DNA of 64,000 nt from Sporosarcina sp. FSL K6-3457 (GTDB taxonomy: Bacteria > Bacillota > Bacilli > Bacillales_A > Planococcaceae): the NCBI RefSeq assembly GCF_038007285.1, contig NZ_JBBOWX010000002.1, positions 124,001 to 188,000 of the forward strand, read 5' to 3'. Positions 16,088 through 24,189 of this stretch are shown one piece after another. The notes under the pieces were generated by a model that had not been told where the DNA came from, ran no database searches, and was given only the letters and a program-made list of their open reading frames with translations. The number at the start of each line of letters is the position of its first letter. Within the stretch, counting starts at the first letter, position 1. A program made the translations under genes and the position numbers.

Positions 16088-19000
16088 GGGGCTGACCTTT
16101 ACGGATGCCCAGTGGAAGGCCATTTGGGCGACAGGGAAGGATATCCTTGTGTCCGCAGCAGCTGGTTCGGGTAAGACAAAGGTCTTAATCACCCGAATGA
16201 TTGAAAAAGTATTGGATGAAAAAAATCCGATTGACGTCGATGAACTGCTAGTTGTGACGTTTACAAACGCATCTGCTGCAGAAATGCGGCATAGGATGGC
16301 GGAGGCTTTAGAAGAAGCAATCGCGGAAAAACCGGGGTCCGTTCATTTGCGTAGGCAGCTGAATTTATTAAATAAAGCACAGATTTCTACTTTGCACTCG
16401 TTCTGTTTAAATGTCGTCCGGCAGTATGCTTATTTACTTGATATCGATCCTGGATTCCGCATTGCCGATAGTACGGAAGCGGCATTATTGCGTGACGATA
16501 CAATTGGGGATGTATTAGAGGATGCTTATAGTGCGGAAAATCCTGATGCCATGTACCGTTTGGCAGATAGTTTTACATCAGATCGCAATGATCAGTCGAT
16601 TGAAACGCTTATTGATCGACTGTACGACTATTCGCGTGTCCATCCATCACCGGAGCAATGGTTGCGCCTTATTCCGCAGCAATATGCGATTGAAGAAACG
16701 ACTACGATTGACGATTTATCCTTTATGGAGCCGCTCAAAATGGCTATCCGCCATTCACTGGAAGAAGCGGCAGCACTGACGAACGATATGCACCAAATTG
16801 CGATGATGCCGGATGGACCAGAACCACTTGCCGCTACGGCAGAAGCCGATCTACTATGGATAAATGAAGCGATGCGACGCATGTCAGCAGGTACATGGCA
16901 GGAAACATATGAATTTTTCGGTTCGTTAAAATGGGTCAAAGCAGGTACGATCCGCAAAGATTCATGTGATGAAGAGCTGGCCAAGCGAGCGAAAGCACTG
17001 CGAGATGCGGTGAAAAAGATTATTAATACAGTGAAAGAATCCTATTTCACAAGAACACCAGCCCGTTTGCTCGATGAAATTCGTTTGATGGCACCGACGA
17101 TGCATACGCTCATTGAACTAGTTGTGGACTTCGGTCAACGTTACGAGCAGTTAAAAATTGACCGTGGCATTGTCGATTTCTCTGACTTGGAGCATTACGC
17201 ACTGCGTATTTTATCGCAGCAACAGGATGGTCAGCTAGTCGCATCTGATATCGCTGAGGATTACCGCAAGCGTTTTGAGGAAGTACTCGTCGATGAGTAT
17301 CAGGATGTGAATTTATTACAGGAAACAATTATTCAGCTGATTAAGCGTGGCGGAGAGCAGGATGGCAATTTGTTCATGGTGGGCGATGTGAAGCAGTCGA
17401 TTTACCGTTTTCGTCTGGCGGAACCGATGTTGTTTCTTGGGAAATATAACCGGTTTACAGAGGGGGATGGCAATCAAGGCCTGAAAATCGACTTGAATGC
17501 CAATTTTCGCAGTCGTAAAGAAGTGCTGGATGCAACGAATTTTGTCTTTGCACAAGTGATGGGCGCGCGAGTTGGAGAAATCGATTATGATGACGCAGCG
17601 GCGTTGAAATATGGAGCGCAGTACCCTGACAAGGCTGTGACAGCTGGCTTGACACTACTGTATGATGAAGAGGAGGAAGAGTCAGAGGAAGCCGGACAAA
17701 GCTTGAAAAGTTCACAAGCAGAAGCACGCTTCATGATTAAGAGAATTCAAGATTTGATGGCGTCAGGTGCTGAAGTGTCCGATGCGTTTAGTGGTAAAAA
17801 ACGTCCGATGGAATATCGGGATATCGTTATTTTGATGCGGTCGATGACATGGTCAGGTGAAATCGTAGAGGAGTTTAAATTGGCAGGCATTCCGATTTAC
17901 GCGGAATTGTCGCGTGGTTATTTCGATGCGCTTGAAGTGATGATTATGTTGAACACCTTGCGTGTCATCGATAATCCGTATCAGGATATTCCGCTGGCGT
18001 CAGTATTGCGTTCGCCGTTTATTGGCATGACGGAAAATGAATTGGCGCAAATCCGACTGGCTGGGAAAAATGAGCCATTTTTTGAAGCGTTGAAGCGTTT
18101 TGTGCGAACAGGCGGAGCGGGTGTAGCGAGTGGCACGCAGGAAAAATTACAGCGCTTTTTCATGCAGTTTGAAGAGTGGCGTAACTTGGCACGACGTGGT
18201 TCTTTGTCCGAATTAATTTGGCAGGTCTATGCCGATACGCATTATTATGAAATGGTCGGTGCGATGTCGAATGGCAAACAGCGTCAGGCCAATTTACGTG
18301 CGCTGCATGATCGGGCCATCGATTATGAAAAGACGTCGTTCCGTGGATTATTCCGATTCCTGCGTTTTGTGGATCGGATGACGAAACGGGGAGATGACTT
18401 AGGTGCTGCTCGTTCGATGAGTGATAAGGAAGATGTTGTACGGATTATGACGATTCATTCATCGAAAGGATTGGAGTTTCCTTATGTGTTCATTGCAGGG
18501 GCGGGAAGGAAATTTAATAAGATGGATTTCAATGAGCCGTATTTATTTGACCAGCATTTTGGTCTTGCGGTGAAAGCCATTGACCCGGATAATCGGATTA
18601 CGTATACGTCGTTGCCGTTTCTCGCGATGAAAGAACAGAAAGAACTCGAAATGCGTTCGGAAGAGATGCGTGTGCTCTATGTCGCGATGACGCGGGCCAA
18701 GGAGCATCTGGAAATCATTGCGTCGGTTAAGGATATTGAGAAATCGATTGGTAAATGGCAGGATGCGCAGTTAATAGACCCTGAGTTGAAGCTGCCGGAG
18801 TATACTAGGTCACGCGCCAATGGTTATTTGGATTGGATTGGCCCGGCTGTTGCGAGGCATCAGGCGTTTGCAAAATTTGGTGGGATTCCGGGTGGACAGT
18901 TAATGGATGATCCTTCTGTCTGGCAGATTGATGCGTTTCCGAGTTCTTCATTGCTGACGGAAATTGAGGAAACGACTGTAGAGAGCGATGGAACGTTAGA

Positions 19001-19754
19001 TGTGCTAGCTTTTGAAGAGGTCGATGCTAATTTATTAGCAGAAGTGAAACGCCGTTTTGATACGAAGTATCTTTTCGAGGCTTCTGTATTGAAAAAATCT
19101 AAGCAAACGGTGAGTGAATTGAAACGCTTGGCGATTCTTGAGCAGCAGGCGGATGAACTAGCTGTCGTGCCAACAAGCGATGAGGTGAGTACAGCCTACT
19201 TGCATGAGCGTCCAGCATTTATGCAGTCGCGTGCATTGTCTGCTGCGGAAATCGGAACGGCTATGCATACCATTATGCAGCATGTTGATATCAAAAAAGA
19301 ATGTACTGCTGCAAATATTGCGCAACTGATTATGAAATTGGTGGAGCGACAGTTGCTGACGGCTGAAGAGGCGAAGGTGGTAGACGCCCAATCCGTTGCA
19401 CATTTTTTCCAACTACCGATTGCGGTAAGATTGCAAAATGCTAAGCAAGTGTCACGTGAATTGCCATTTACCTATGCGCAAAGTGATGCAGAGGGTGATT
19501 ATCAAATTTTGCAAGGAATCGCCGACTGTTTATTCGAAGAACAGGATGGTTGGGTGTTGTTGGATTATAAAACCGATAAAGTTGTTGGTCGCTATAGCTC
19601 TGATGAGGGCGTGGATGTTGAAATGCAGCAGCGTTACGGTATTCAATTGAATTTGTACAAAAAGGCAATTGAAGCGATTTTAAAAATAGAGATAAAAGAA
19701 ATGGTCCTTTATTTATTTGATGGACAAAGGACTGTCACAATTCGGGAGGAATGA
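16065..19754 (+). CDS. addA: AddA, UvrD-like helicase and nuclease subunit
   Basis: 1229 residues when started at ATG 16065, preceded by AAGGAGG; the frame is open further upstream but only inside addB. Walker A is SAAAGSGKT (30-38). The helicase Walker B/Q segment is VDEYQDVN, and later helicase motifs include IMTIHSSKGLEFPYVF and VLYVAMTRAKEHL. The C-terminal nuclease has LLDYKTDKV. It supplies the 3'-5' helicase and one nuclease site of the AddAB complex. It is translationally coupled to addB (23-base overlap) and to the next gene (ATGA overlap). Confidence 0.96.
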   Translation: MHIPVKPEGLTFTDAQWKAIWATGKDILVSAAAGSGKTKVLITRMIEKVLDEKNPIDVDELLVVTFTNASAAEMRHRMAEALEEAIAEKPGSVHLRRQLNLLNKAQISTLHSFCLNVVRQYAYLLDIDPGFRIADSTEAALLRDDTIGDVLEDAYSAENPDAMYRLADSFTSDRNDQSIETLIDRLYDYSRVHPSPEQWLRLIPQQYAIEETTTIDDLSFMEPLKMAIRHSLEEAAALTNDMHQIAMMPDGPEPLAATAEADLLWINEAMRRMSAGTWQETYEFFGSLKWVKAGTIRKDSCDEELAKRAKALRDAVKKIINTVKESYFTRTPARLLDEIRLMAPTMHTLIELVVDFGQRYEQLKIDRGIVDFSDLEHYALRILSQQQDGQLVASDIAEDYRKRFEEVLVDEYQDVNLLQETIIQLIKRGGEQDGNLFMVGDVKQSIYRFRLAEPMLFLGKYNRFTEGDGNQGLKIDLNANFRSRKEVLDATNFVFAQVMGARVGEIDYDDAAALKYGAQYPDKAVTAGLTLLYDEEEEESEEAGQSLKSSQAEARFMIKRIQDLMASGAEVSDAFSGKKRPMEYRDIVILMRSMTWSGEIVEEFKLAGIPIYAELSRGYFDALEVMIMLNTLRVIDNPYQDIPLASVLRSPFIGMTENELAQIRLAGKNEPFFEALKRFVRTGGAGVASGTQEKLQRFFMQFEEWRNLARRGSLSELIWQVYADTHYYEMVGAMSNGKQRQANLRALHDRAIDYEKTSFRGLFRFLRFVDRMTKRGDDLGAARSMSDKEDVVRIMTIHSSKGLEFPYVFIAGAGRKFNKMDFNEPYLFDQHFGLAVKAIDPDNRITYTSLPFLAMKEQKELEMRSEEMRVLYVAMTRAKEHLEIIASVKDIEKSIGKWQDAQLIDPELKLPEYTRSRANGYLDWIGPAVARHQAFAKFGGIPGGQLMDDPSVWQIDAFPSSSLLTEIEETTVESDGTLDVLAFEEVDANLLAEVKRRFDTKYLFEASVLKKSKQTVSELKRLAILEQQADELAVVPTSDEVSTAYLHERPAFMQSRALSAAEIGTAMHTIMQHVDIKKECTAANIAQLIMKLVERQLLTAEEAKVVDAQSVAHFFQLPIAVRLQNAKQVSRELPFTYAQSDAEGDYQILQGIADCLFEEQDGWVLLDYKTDKVVGRYSSDEGVDVEMQQRYGIQLNLYKKAIEAILKIEIKEMVLYLFDGQRTVTIREE

Positions 19755-20953
19755 CATTGAAGGTAACACCAACAACACTGGGTAATCGTGTGGAAGTACT
19801 TGATTTACTAAGAGGCTTTGCATTGCTAGGCGTATTTATAGCGAATATGATTCATTTCCAATCGCCTTATTTATACATGGATCCGTACACTTGGTTTAGT
19901 AGTCCGAGTGATGTAGCGACATTTAAAGGGATTGATATTTTTGTAGAAGCAAGTTTTTATCCGATTTTTGCGATGCTGTTTGGCTATGGGTTGAATATGC
20001 AGTATGAAAAAGCGTTGGCGAATGGGTCAGCTTTTGCACCAATGATGGCGCGCCGATTGGCTATTTTACTAGGTATTGGTGTCATTCATGCTTTGCTTAT
20101 TTGGTCGGGTGATGTTTTATTCACCTATGCGGCTATGGGCTTTATCATGATTGCAGCTGTTAAAATATCTAAAAAGTGGATAATCCCGATTGCTGCTATT
20201 GTGTATATCATTCCAAATGCTATCCTTTATGCGGGGACTCGCTTTTTAGAAGCAGTGGATCCGAATTCAATGTTGGCGGGCTATGCAGATATACAAAAAA
20301 TTGAGCTCGCGATTAGCGCTTATGGTTTGGGCTCTTATGGAGAAATATTTAGCTTCCGTTTTGTAGAATGGTTTACGTTCGGTTTCTTAGGAGCATTTTT
20401 AGGCGTATTTATGATCTTGCCGCTCCTGATGATTGGGGCTGGATTGTCGAAGTGGAAAGTATTTGAACGCGCTGGGGAGATGAAAGGGCGTATCGCAGTC
20501 ATGACTGTACTGGCATTGGCAGCAGGAATTTGGCTGAAAGCTGTTCCATTTACGGGAGAGCCAACTTTGTCTGCTCAAATGCTGCAATCGGTATTCGGTG
20601 GACCCATTTTAGCTGCCGGCTATGTTGGTCTGCTACTGCTATTGAGCCGAATTCCATTATTCCGTACAGTGTTCCGTCCTGTATCTAAGGCGGGTCGGAT
20701 GTCATTGACAACGTATATTACGCAGTCGATTGTTGCGACGACCATCTTCTATTCTTATGGTTTTGGGATGTACGGCAAAATCGATTTGGAGACGGGTGTC
20801 TGGATTGCGCTGGGGGTATTTATTGTCCAAGTGATCTTTGCTGAGCTGTGGTTGATGAAATTCCGCATGGGACCACTGGAGTGGTTATGGCGAAAAGCGA
20901 CATACGGAAAAAGTTTGACGAATAAAGAGGGAAAAGGTCATCGTTTGTCGTAA
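19751..20953 (+). CDS. DUF418 (YeiB-like) multi-pass membrane protein
   Basis: 400 residues with about nine to ten hydrophobic segments. The N-terminal VEVLDLLRGFALLGVFIANM and a C-terminal RMSLTTYITQSI segment are characteristic of the DUF418/YeiB family, which is distantly related to acyltransferase-3-type membrane proteins. Its function is unknown. Its ATG overlaps the addA stop (ATGA) behind GGGAGGA, so it is expressed with addBA, although no functional link to recombination is known. Confidence 0.85.
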   Translation: MTLKVTPTTLGNRVEVLDLLRGFALLGVFIANMIHFQSPYLYMDPYTWFSSPSDVATFKGIDIFVEASFYPIFAMLFGYGLNMQYEKALANGSAFAPMMARRLAILLGIGVIHALLIWSGDVLFTYAAMGFIMIAAVKISKKWIIPIAAIVYIIPNAILYAGTRFLEAVDPNSMLAGYADIQKIELAISAYGLGSYGEIFSFRFVEWFTFGFLGAFLGVFMILPLLMIGAGLSKWKVFERAGEMKGRIAVMTVLALAAGIWLKAVPFTGEPTLSAQMLQSVFGGPILAAGYVGLLLLLSRIPLFRTVFRPVSKAGRMSLTTYITQSIVATTIFYSYGFGMYGKIDLETGVWIALGVFIVQVIFAELWLMKFRMGPLEWLWRKATYGKSLTNKEGKGHRLS

Positions 20954-20998
20954 CAATTAAGAATAAGGGAAAACACTACTGAAGGGATGGGTTAACAG

Positions 20999-21898
20999 AT
21001 GAAACTATTGTCGTTCCGTTACGAGGACCAAACATTATTTGGTCCAAAAGTGAAGAAGGAAGATGCGGTATGGGATATGTTGGCTATCGCAGAAGCATAC
21101 GGAGATACTGATTTTCCACAAACAATCACGGAAGGTATCGCACACGGAATGGATTTTGTTGAACGCGTAAGAAGACTTGCGGAACAAGCACGAACAGATG
21201 ACGATCCAGGTCGTTTTAAATATGCATTTACAGCTATCGAATGGCTAGCTCCAATTCCAAGAACGCCTAAAAATGTCCTATGTGTCGGCAAAAACTATGC
21301 AGAGCATGCAGCAGAAATGGGCGCAGATGCACCGCCTGAAAAGCTAATGATTTTTACAAAATCGCCGACTGCCATTGCAGCCGATGAACAAGATTTACCG
21401 ATTCATGACGGTGTAACGGATAGCTTGGATTATGAGGGAGAGCTAGCTGTTGTAATCGGTAAGAAGGGGCGCAATATCCCGAAACAGCTGGCGTATGACT
21501 ACGTTTTCGGTTACACAATTGCTAATGATGTAACAGCACGTGACATTCAAACCGCACACGGTCAATTTTTCCTAGGCAAGAGCTTAGATGGCTCTTGTCC
21601 GATGGGGCCTTATATTGTGACGAAAAATGAAATCCCCAATCCACAAAATTTATCTGTCGTAACGAAAGTGAATGATGCGGTTAGACAGAATGGCAATACT
21701 GCCTCCATGATTTTTAAAATTGATGAACTCATTGCGGAAATATCTCGTTATGTGACGCTTGAACCAGGTGACGTCATCTTGACAGGTACTCCTGCTGGTG
21801 TTGGGAAAGGAATGACACCGCCAACATTTTTGAAAAAGGGCGATACGGTAAAAATTTCGATTGAGGGCATTGGTACGCTGGTGAATACGTTTAATTGA
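20999..21898 (+). CDS. yisK: YisK-like fumarylacetoacetate hydrolase superfamily enzyme
   Basis: 299 residues (B. subtilis YisK about 301). The FAH core starts near residue 92 (NVLCVGKNYAEHAAEMG). The divalent-metal ligands are Glu146 and Glu148 in YEGELA, and Asp177 in ANDVTARD. GKSLDGSCPMGPYIV and LTGTPAGVGKG close the active site. B. subtilis YisK has been reported as an oxaloacetate decarboxylase that associates with the Mbl cytoskeleton; other relatives act on acylpyruvates or 2-keto acids, so the substrate is not certain. The yisK-yisL order matches B. subtilis. Confidence 0.85.
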   Translation: MKLLSFRYEDQTLFGPKVKKEDAVWDMLAIAEAYGDTDFPQTITEGIAHGMDFVERVRRLAEQARTDDDPGRFKYAFTAIEWLAPIPRTPKNVLCVGKNYAEHAAEMGADAPPEKLMIFTKSPTAIAADEQDLPIHDGVTDSLDYEGELAVVIGKKGRNIPKQLAYDYVFGYTIANDVTARDIQTAHGQFFLGKSLDGSCPMGPYIVTKNEIPNPQNLSVVTKVNDAVRQNGNTASMIFKIDELIAEISRYVTLEPGDVILTGTPAGVGKGMTPPTFLKKGDTVKISIEGIGTLVNTFN

Positions 21899-21936
21899 TT
21901 GTGAGTCTTTACGGTTATATTAAGTAGTAGTTAGAT

Positions 21937-21987
21937 GCTAACAATGAATCCCTCAGACGAAAGTAGTTTGAGGGATTCATTGTTAGC
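21937..21987. terminator. Perfect 19-bp inverted repeat after yisK
   Basis: The arms at 21937-21955 and 21969-21987 are perfect complements (outer bases GCTAACAATG, inner bases ATCCCTCA) around a 13-base loop. No T-tract follows, so a simple intrinsic terminator is not certain; an mRNA-stabilising hairpin or a mobile palindrome is also possible. Confidence 0.5.
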
Positions 21988-22105
21988 GAGTTACTGATAA
22001 GTCGGAGTGTGGCACCGGGTTCTTCCTGACGGTGTCAGTAACTGGCATGGTGTATTTTATTATGGTACGATTATTTAGGTACAATACTATAATGAGGTGA
22101 CTATT

Positions 22106-22483
22106 TTGGATGTATTAGCTAGCACAACACATTTTCATATTCTCACATGGGTTGCAGGAATTATTATTTTCATTGTAACGGCAGGATTGGAAAAGGGTAC
22201 AAAAGGTAAGAAAATTGGACATATGATTGCTCGCCTATTTTACGTGTTAATCTTGCTATCTGGATTTTTGTTGTTCATGAAATACTCTAGTATCGATGCA
22301 GCTCTTTACGGCGTTAAGTTCTTACTTGGGCTTCTCACAATCGGTATGATGGAAATGATTCTTGTTCGTTCAGCTAAAGAGAAAAGTGTTAAAACTTTTT
22401 GGATTCTATTTTTCGTTTTCTTATTAGCAACATTATTCCTCGGATTTGGAATCGGCATTGGGGTTAATTTTTTAGTATCCTAA
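22106..22483 (+). CDS. yisL: YisL-like membrane protein (DUF1516)
   Basis: 125 residues with four membrane segments. The N-terminal THFHILTWVAG and the central ARLFYVLILLSG segment match the DUF1516/YisL family, whose function is unknown. The start is chosen as TTG 22106, 5 bases after GAGGTGA; the upstream in-frame GTG at 22097 lies inside that ribosome site. It follows yisK, as in B. subtilis. Confidence 0.85.
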   Translation: MDVLASTTHFHILTWVAGIIIFIVTAGLEKGTKGKKIGHMIARLFYVLILLSGFLLFMKYSSIDAALYGVKFLLGLLTIGMMEMILVRSAKEKSVKTFWILFFVFLLATLFLGFGIGIGVNFLVS

Positions 22484-22500
22484 AATAGGGAGGTATGAAG

Positions 22501-22629
22501 ATGGAAACAAGTATCGGACCGATTTTATTGATAGTTGTGTTGATGCTGATGGCACTCTTTGCGATCTCCGTCTTCATTCTTTCAAGAAGAAAGACCTCCA
22601 TGCAAGATGACGATATGTATGATGAATGA
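22501..22629 (+). CDS. Small single-span membrane peptide (42 residues)
   Basis: 42 codons from ATG 22501, with a strong GGGAGGT site 8 bases upstream and a location 17 bases after yisL, so very likely a real co-transcribed gene. One membrane segment (about residues 6-28: ILLIVVLMLMALFAISVF) is followed by SRRK and an acidic tail, predicting an N-out, C-in orientation. I do not recognise the family. Confidence 0.7.
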   Translation: METSIGPILLIVVLMLMALFAISVFILSRRKTSMQDDDMYDE

Positions 22630-22665
22630 AAAACCTACTGGTTAATACGCCAGCGGGTTTTTTTT
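22630..22665 (+). terminator. Rho-independent terminator of yisL and the small membrane peptide
   Basis: AAACC..CTGG pairs with CCAG..GGTTT (small internal loop) and is followed by eight T. Confidence 0.75.
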
Positions 22666-22675
22666 ATCTATTTAC

Positions 22676-24054
22676 CGAAAGAAGACTCTCACTTCAATCA
22701 CGTAATGGGCATAGCGCAGTGATAAGTGGGAGATGAATTTCGGTTGAGCGACAGCCAAAAATACTAGCTTTAAAGGAATGTATGTTCTATAATTGGATTA
22801 ATGTTCCTTCGAAGCGGGGTGAAAGTTCATGTTGACCAACAAAGCCTATAAGTTCCGTATCTATCCAAACAAAGACCAACAGGTTCTCATTGCTAAAACA
22901 ATTGGATGCAGTCGTTTTGTCTTTAATCACTTTTTGGATAAATGGAATCACTCTTATAAAGAAACAGGTAAAGGATTAGCTTATGGCACTTGCTCAGCTG
23001 GCCTTCCCTTGTTTAAAAAGGAGTTACCCTGGTTAAAAGAAGTAGATAGCATCGCTCTTCAATCATCTGTCCGCAACCTTGCAGATTCGTTTGACCGCTT
23101 TTTTAAGAAGCAAAACAAGCCACCCCGTTTTAAATCGAAAAGAAATAACGTCCAGTCTTACACAACAAAACAGACAAACGGTAATATTGCGGTTATCGGG
23201 AATGCCGTCAAATTGCCCAAGCTAGGGCTTGTTAAATTTTCCAAGAGCCGTGAAATCACGGGGCGTATACTAAGTGCGACTATCAGAAGAAATCCAAGCG
23301 GGAAATATTTTGTTTCCATTCTTGTTGAAACAATAGTTTATGAGCTGCCGAAAACAAATTCTTCTGTCGGTATTGATGTTGGTGTAAAGAATTTTGCGAT
23401 TCTGTCAGATGAAACCATCTATGAAAACCCAAAATACTTTCGCACATTGGAAAAGAAATTAGCCAAGGCGCAACGGATTCTTTCAAGAAGACAAGAACAA
23501 GCGATACGCCAACAAAAACCCTTGCACGAAGCAAAGAATTACCAAAAACAACGAAGAATCGTTGCTTGTATTCATGAAGAAATTGCGAATAAAAGAACTG
23601 ATTACTTGCATAAAACCTCCACCGAAATCATCAAAAACCACGATGTCATCGGAATTGAGGATTTGCAGGTATCCAACATGTTGAAAAACCATAACTTAGC
23701 CAAAGCAATCAGTGAAGTTAGTTGGTCACAGTTCCGCACAATGCTTGAATCCAAAGCGAAGTGGTACGGGAAGACAGTCGTCGTTGTGGCTAAAAACTAC
23801 CCATCCAGTCAGCTCTGTTCAAGCTGCGGCTATCGCTATAAAGACGTTAAGAATCTCGCATTACGTGAATGGATATGCCCGGCATGTGACACACGTCATG
23901 ACCGAGATCGTAACGCAAGTATCAATCTTGAAAAAGAAGCGATAAGACTTCTAACCGCAGGGACTGCGGAGCTAGCCTAATCCAAACTTTCGGTTACGAA
24001 AGTGTTCTTAGGAATCTCCCACCTCTAAACGCAGTGAAGCTGGGGGTAGTTCAA
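22676..24054 (+). mobile_element. TnpB-only IS200/IS605 (IS608-like) element
   Basis: It carries tnpB but no tnpA. The left end follows TTTAC (22671-22675), and the right end terminates in TTCAA (24050-24054). IS608 cleaves after TTAC and TCAA, so the predicted ends match. AAAG (22678-22681) precedes a left hairpin with arms CTCTCACTT and AAGTGGGAG. GAAT (24012-24015) precedes an imperfect right hairpin beginning CTCCCACC. These tetranucleotides are the IS608 guide sequences for TTAC and TCAA. The ends are inferred from these rules, not from an empty site. Confidence 0.8.
22829..23980 (+). CDS. tnpB: TnpB RNA-guided nuclease, apparently intact
   Basis: 383 residues. The N-terminal helix-turn-helix/WED region (KAYKFRIYPNKDQQ) leads to a RuvC-like nuclease with Asp183 in GIDVGVKN, Glu277 in GIEDLQ and Asp360 in DRDRNAS. 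The zinc finger CSSCG...CPAC lies between the last two. All catalytic residues are present. TnpB uses a right-end-derived RNA to cut DNA next to a TAM equal to the left target site, helping to retain the element; the TAM here would be TTTAC or TTAC. The start is ATG with GGGGTGAAAG upstream. Mobility would need TnpA supplied in trans. Confidence 0.95.
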   Translation: MLTNKAYKFRIYPNKDQQVLIAKTIGCSRFVFNHFLDKWNHSYKETGKGLAYGTCSAGLPLFKKELPWLKEVDSIALQSSVRNLADSFDRFFKKQNKPPRFKSKRNNVQSYTTKQTNGNIAVIGNAVKLPKLGLVKFSKSREITGRILSATIRRNPSGKYFVSILVETIVYELPKTNSSVGIDVGVKNFAILSDETIYENPKYFRTLEKKLAKAQRILSRRQEQAIRQQKPLHEAKNYQKQRRIVACIHEEIANKRTDYLHKTSTEIIKNHDVIGIEDLQVSNMLKNHNLAKAISEVSWSQFRTMLESKAKWYGKTVVVVAKNYPSSQLCSSCGYRYKDVKNLALREWICPACDTRHDRDRNASINLEKEAIRLLTAGTAELA

Positions 24055-24074
24055 TTCACAATATAGACCTATTT
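23985..24074 (+). ncRNA. Predicted reRNA (omega RNA) 3' part plus guide
   Basis: By analogy with characterised TnpB loci, the scaffold runs from the 3' end of tnpB through the right-end hairpin. The guide would be the host sequence immediately after TTCAA, beginning TTCACAATATAGACC at 24055. The 5' limit of the RNA is not determinable here. Confidence 0.5.
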
Positions 24075-24189
24075 ACAGCGTAAGGTTTTCAAATTCAATT
24101 TGAAACTATGGCAGTCTGGTGTATCGTTTGGTAAAGTGAAAGGTAACAGCTTATTTTTATGGAGCGGATTTTATTGAGGAGGCTTTTTT

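Noticed and set aside
22088..22093. TATAAT before yisL as a promoter
   Set aside because: It directly abuts the yisL ribosome site, so a transcript starting there could not include it.
22829..23980. tnpA transposase paired with tnpB
   Set aside because: No frame with a Y1 HUH transposase motif was seen within or next to the element.
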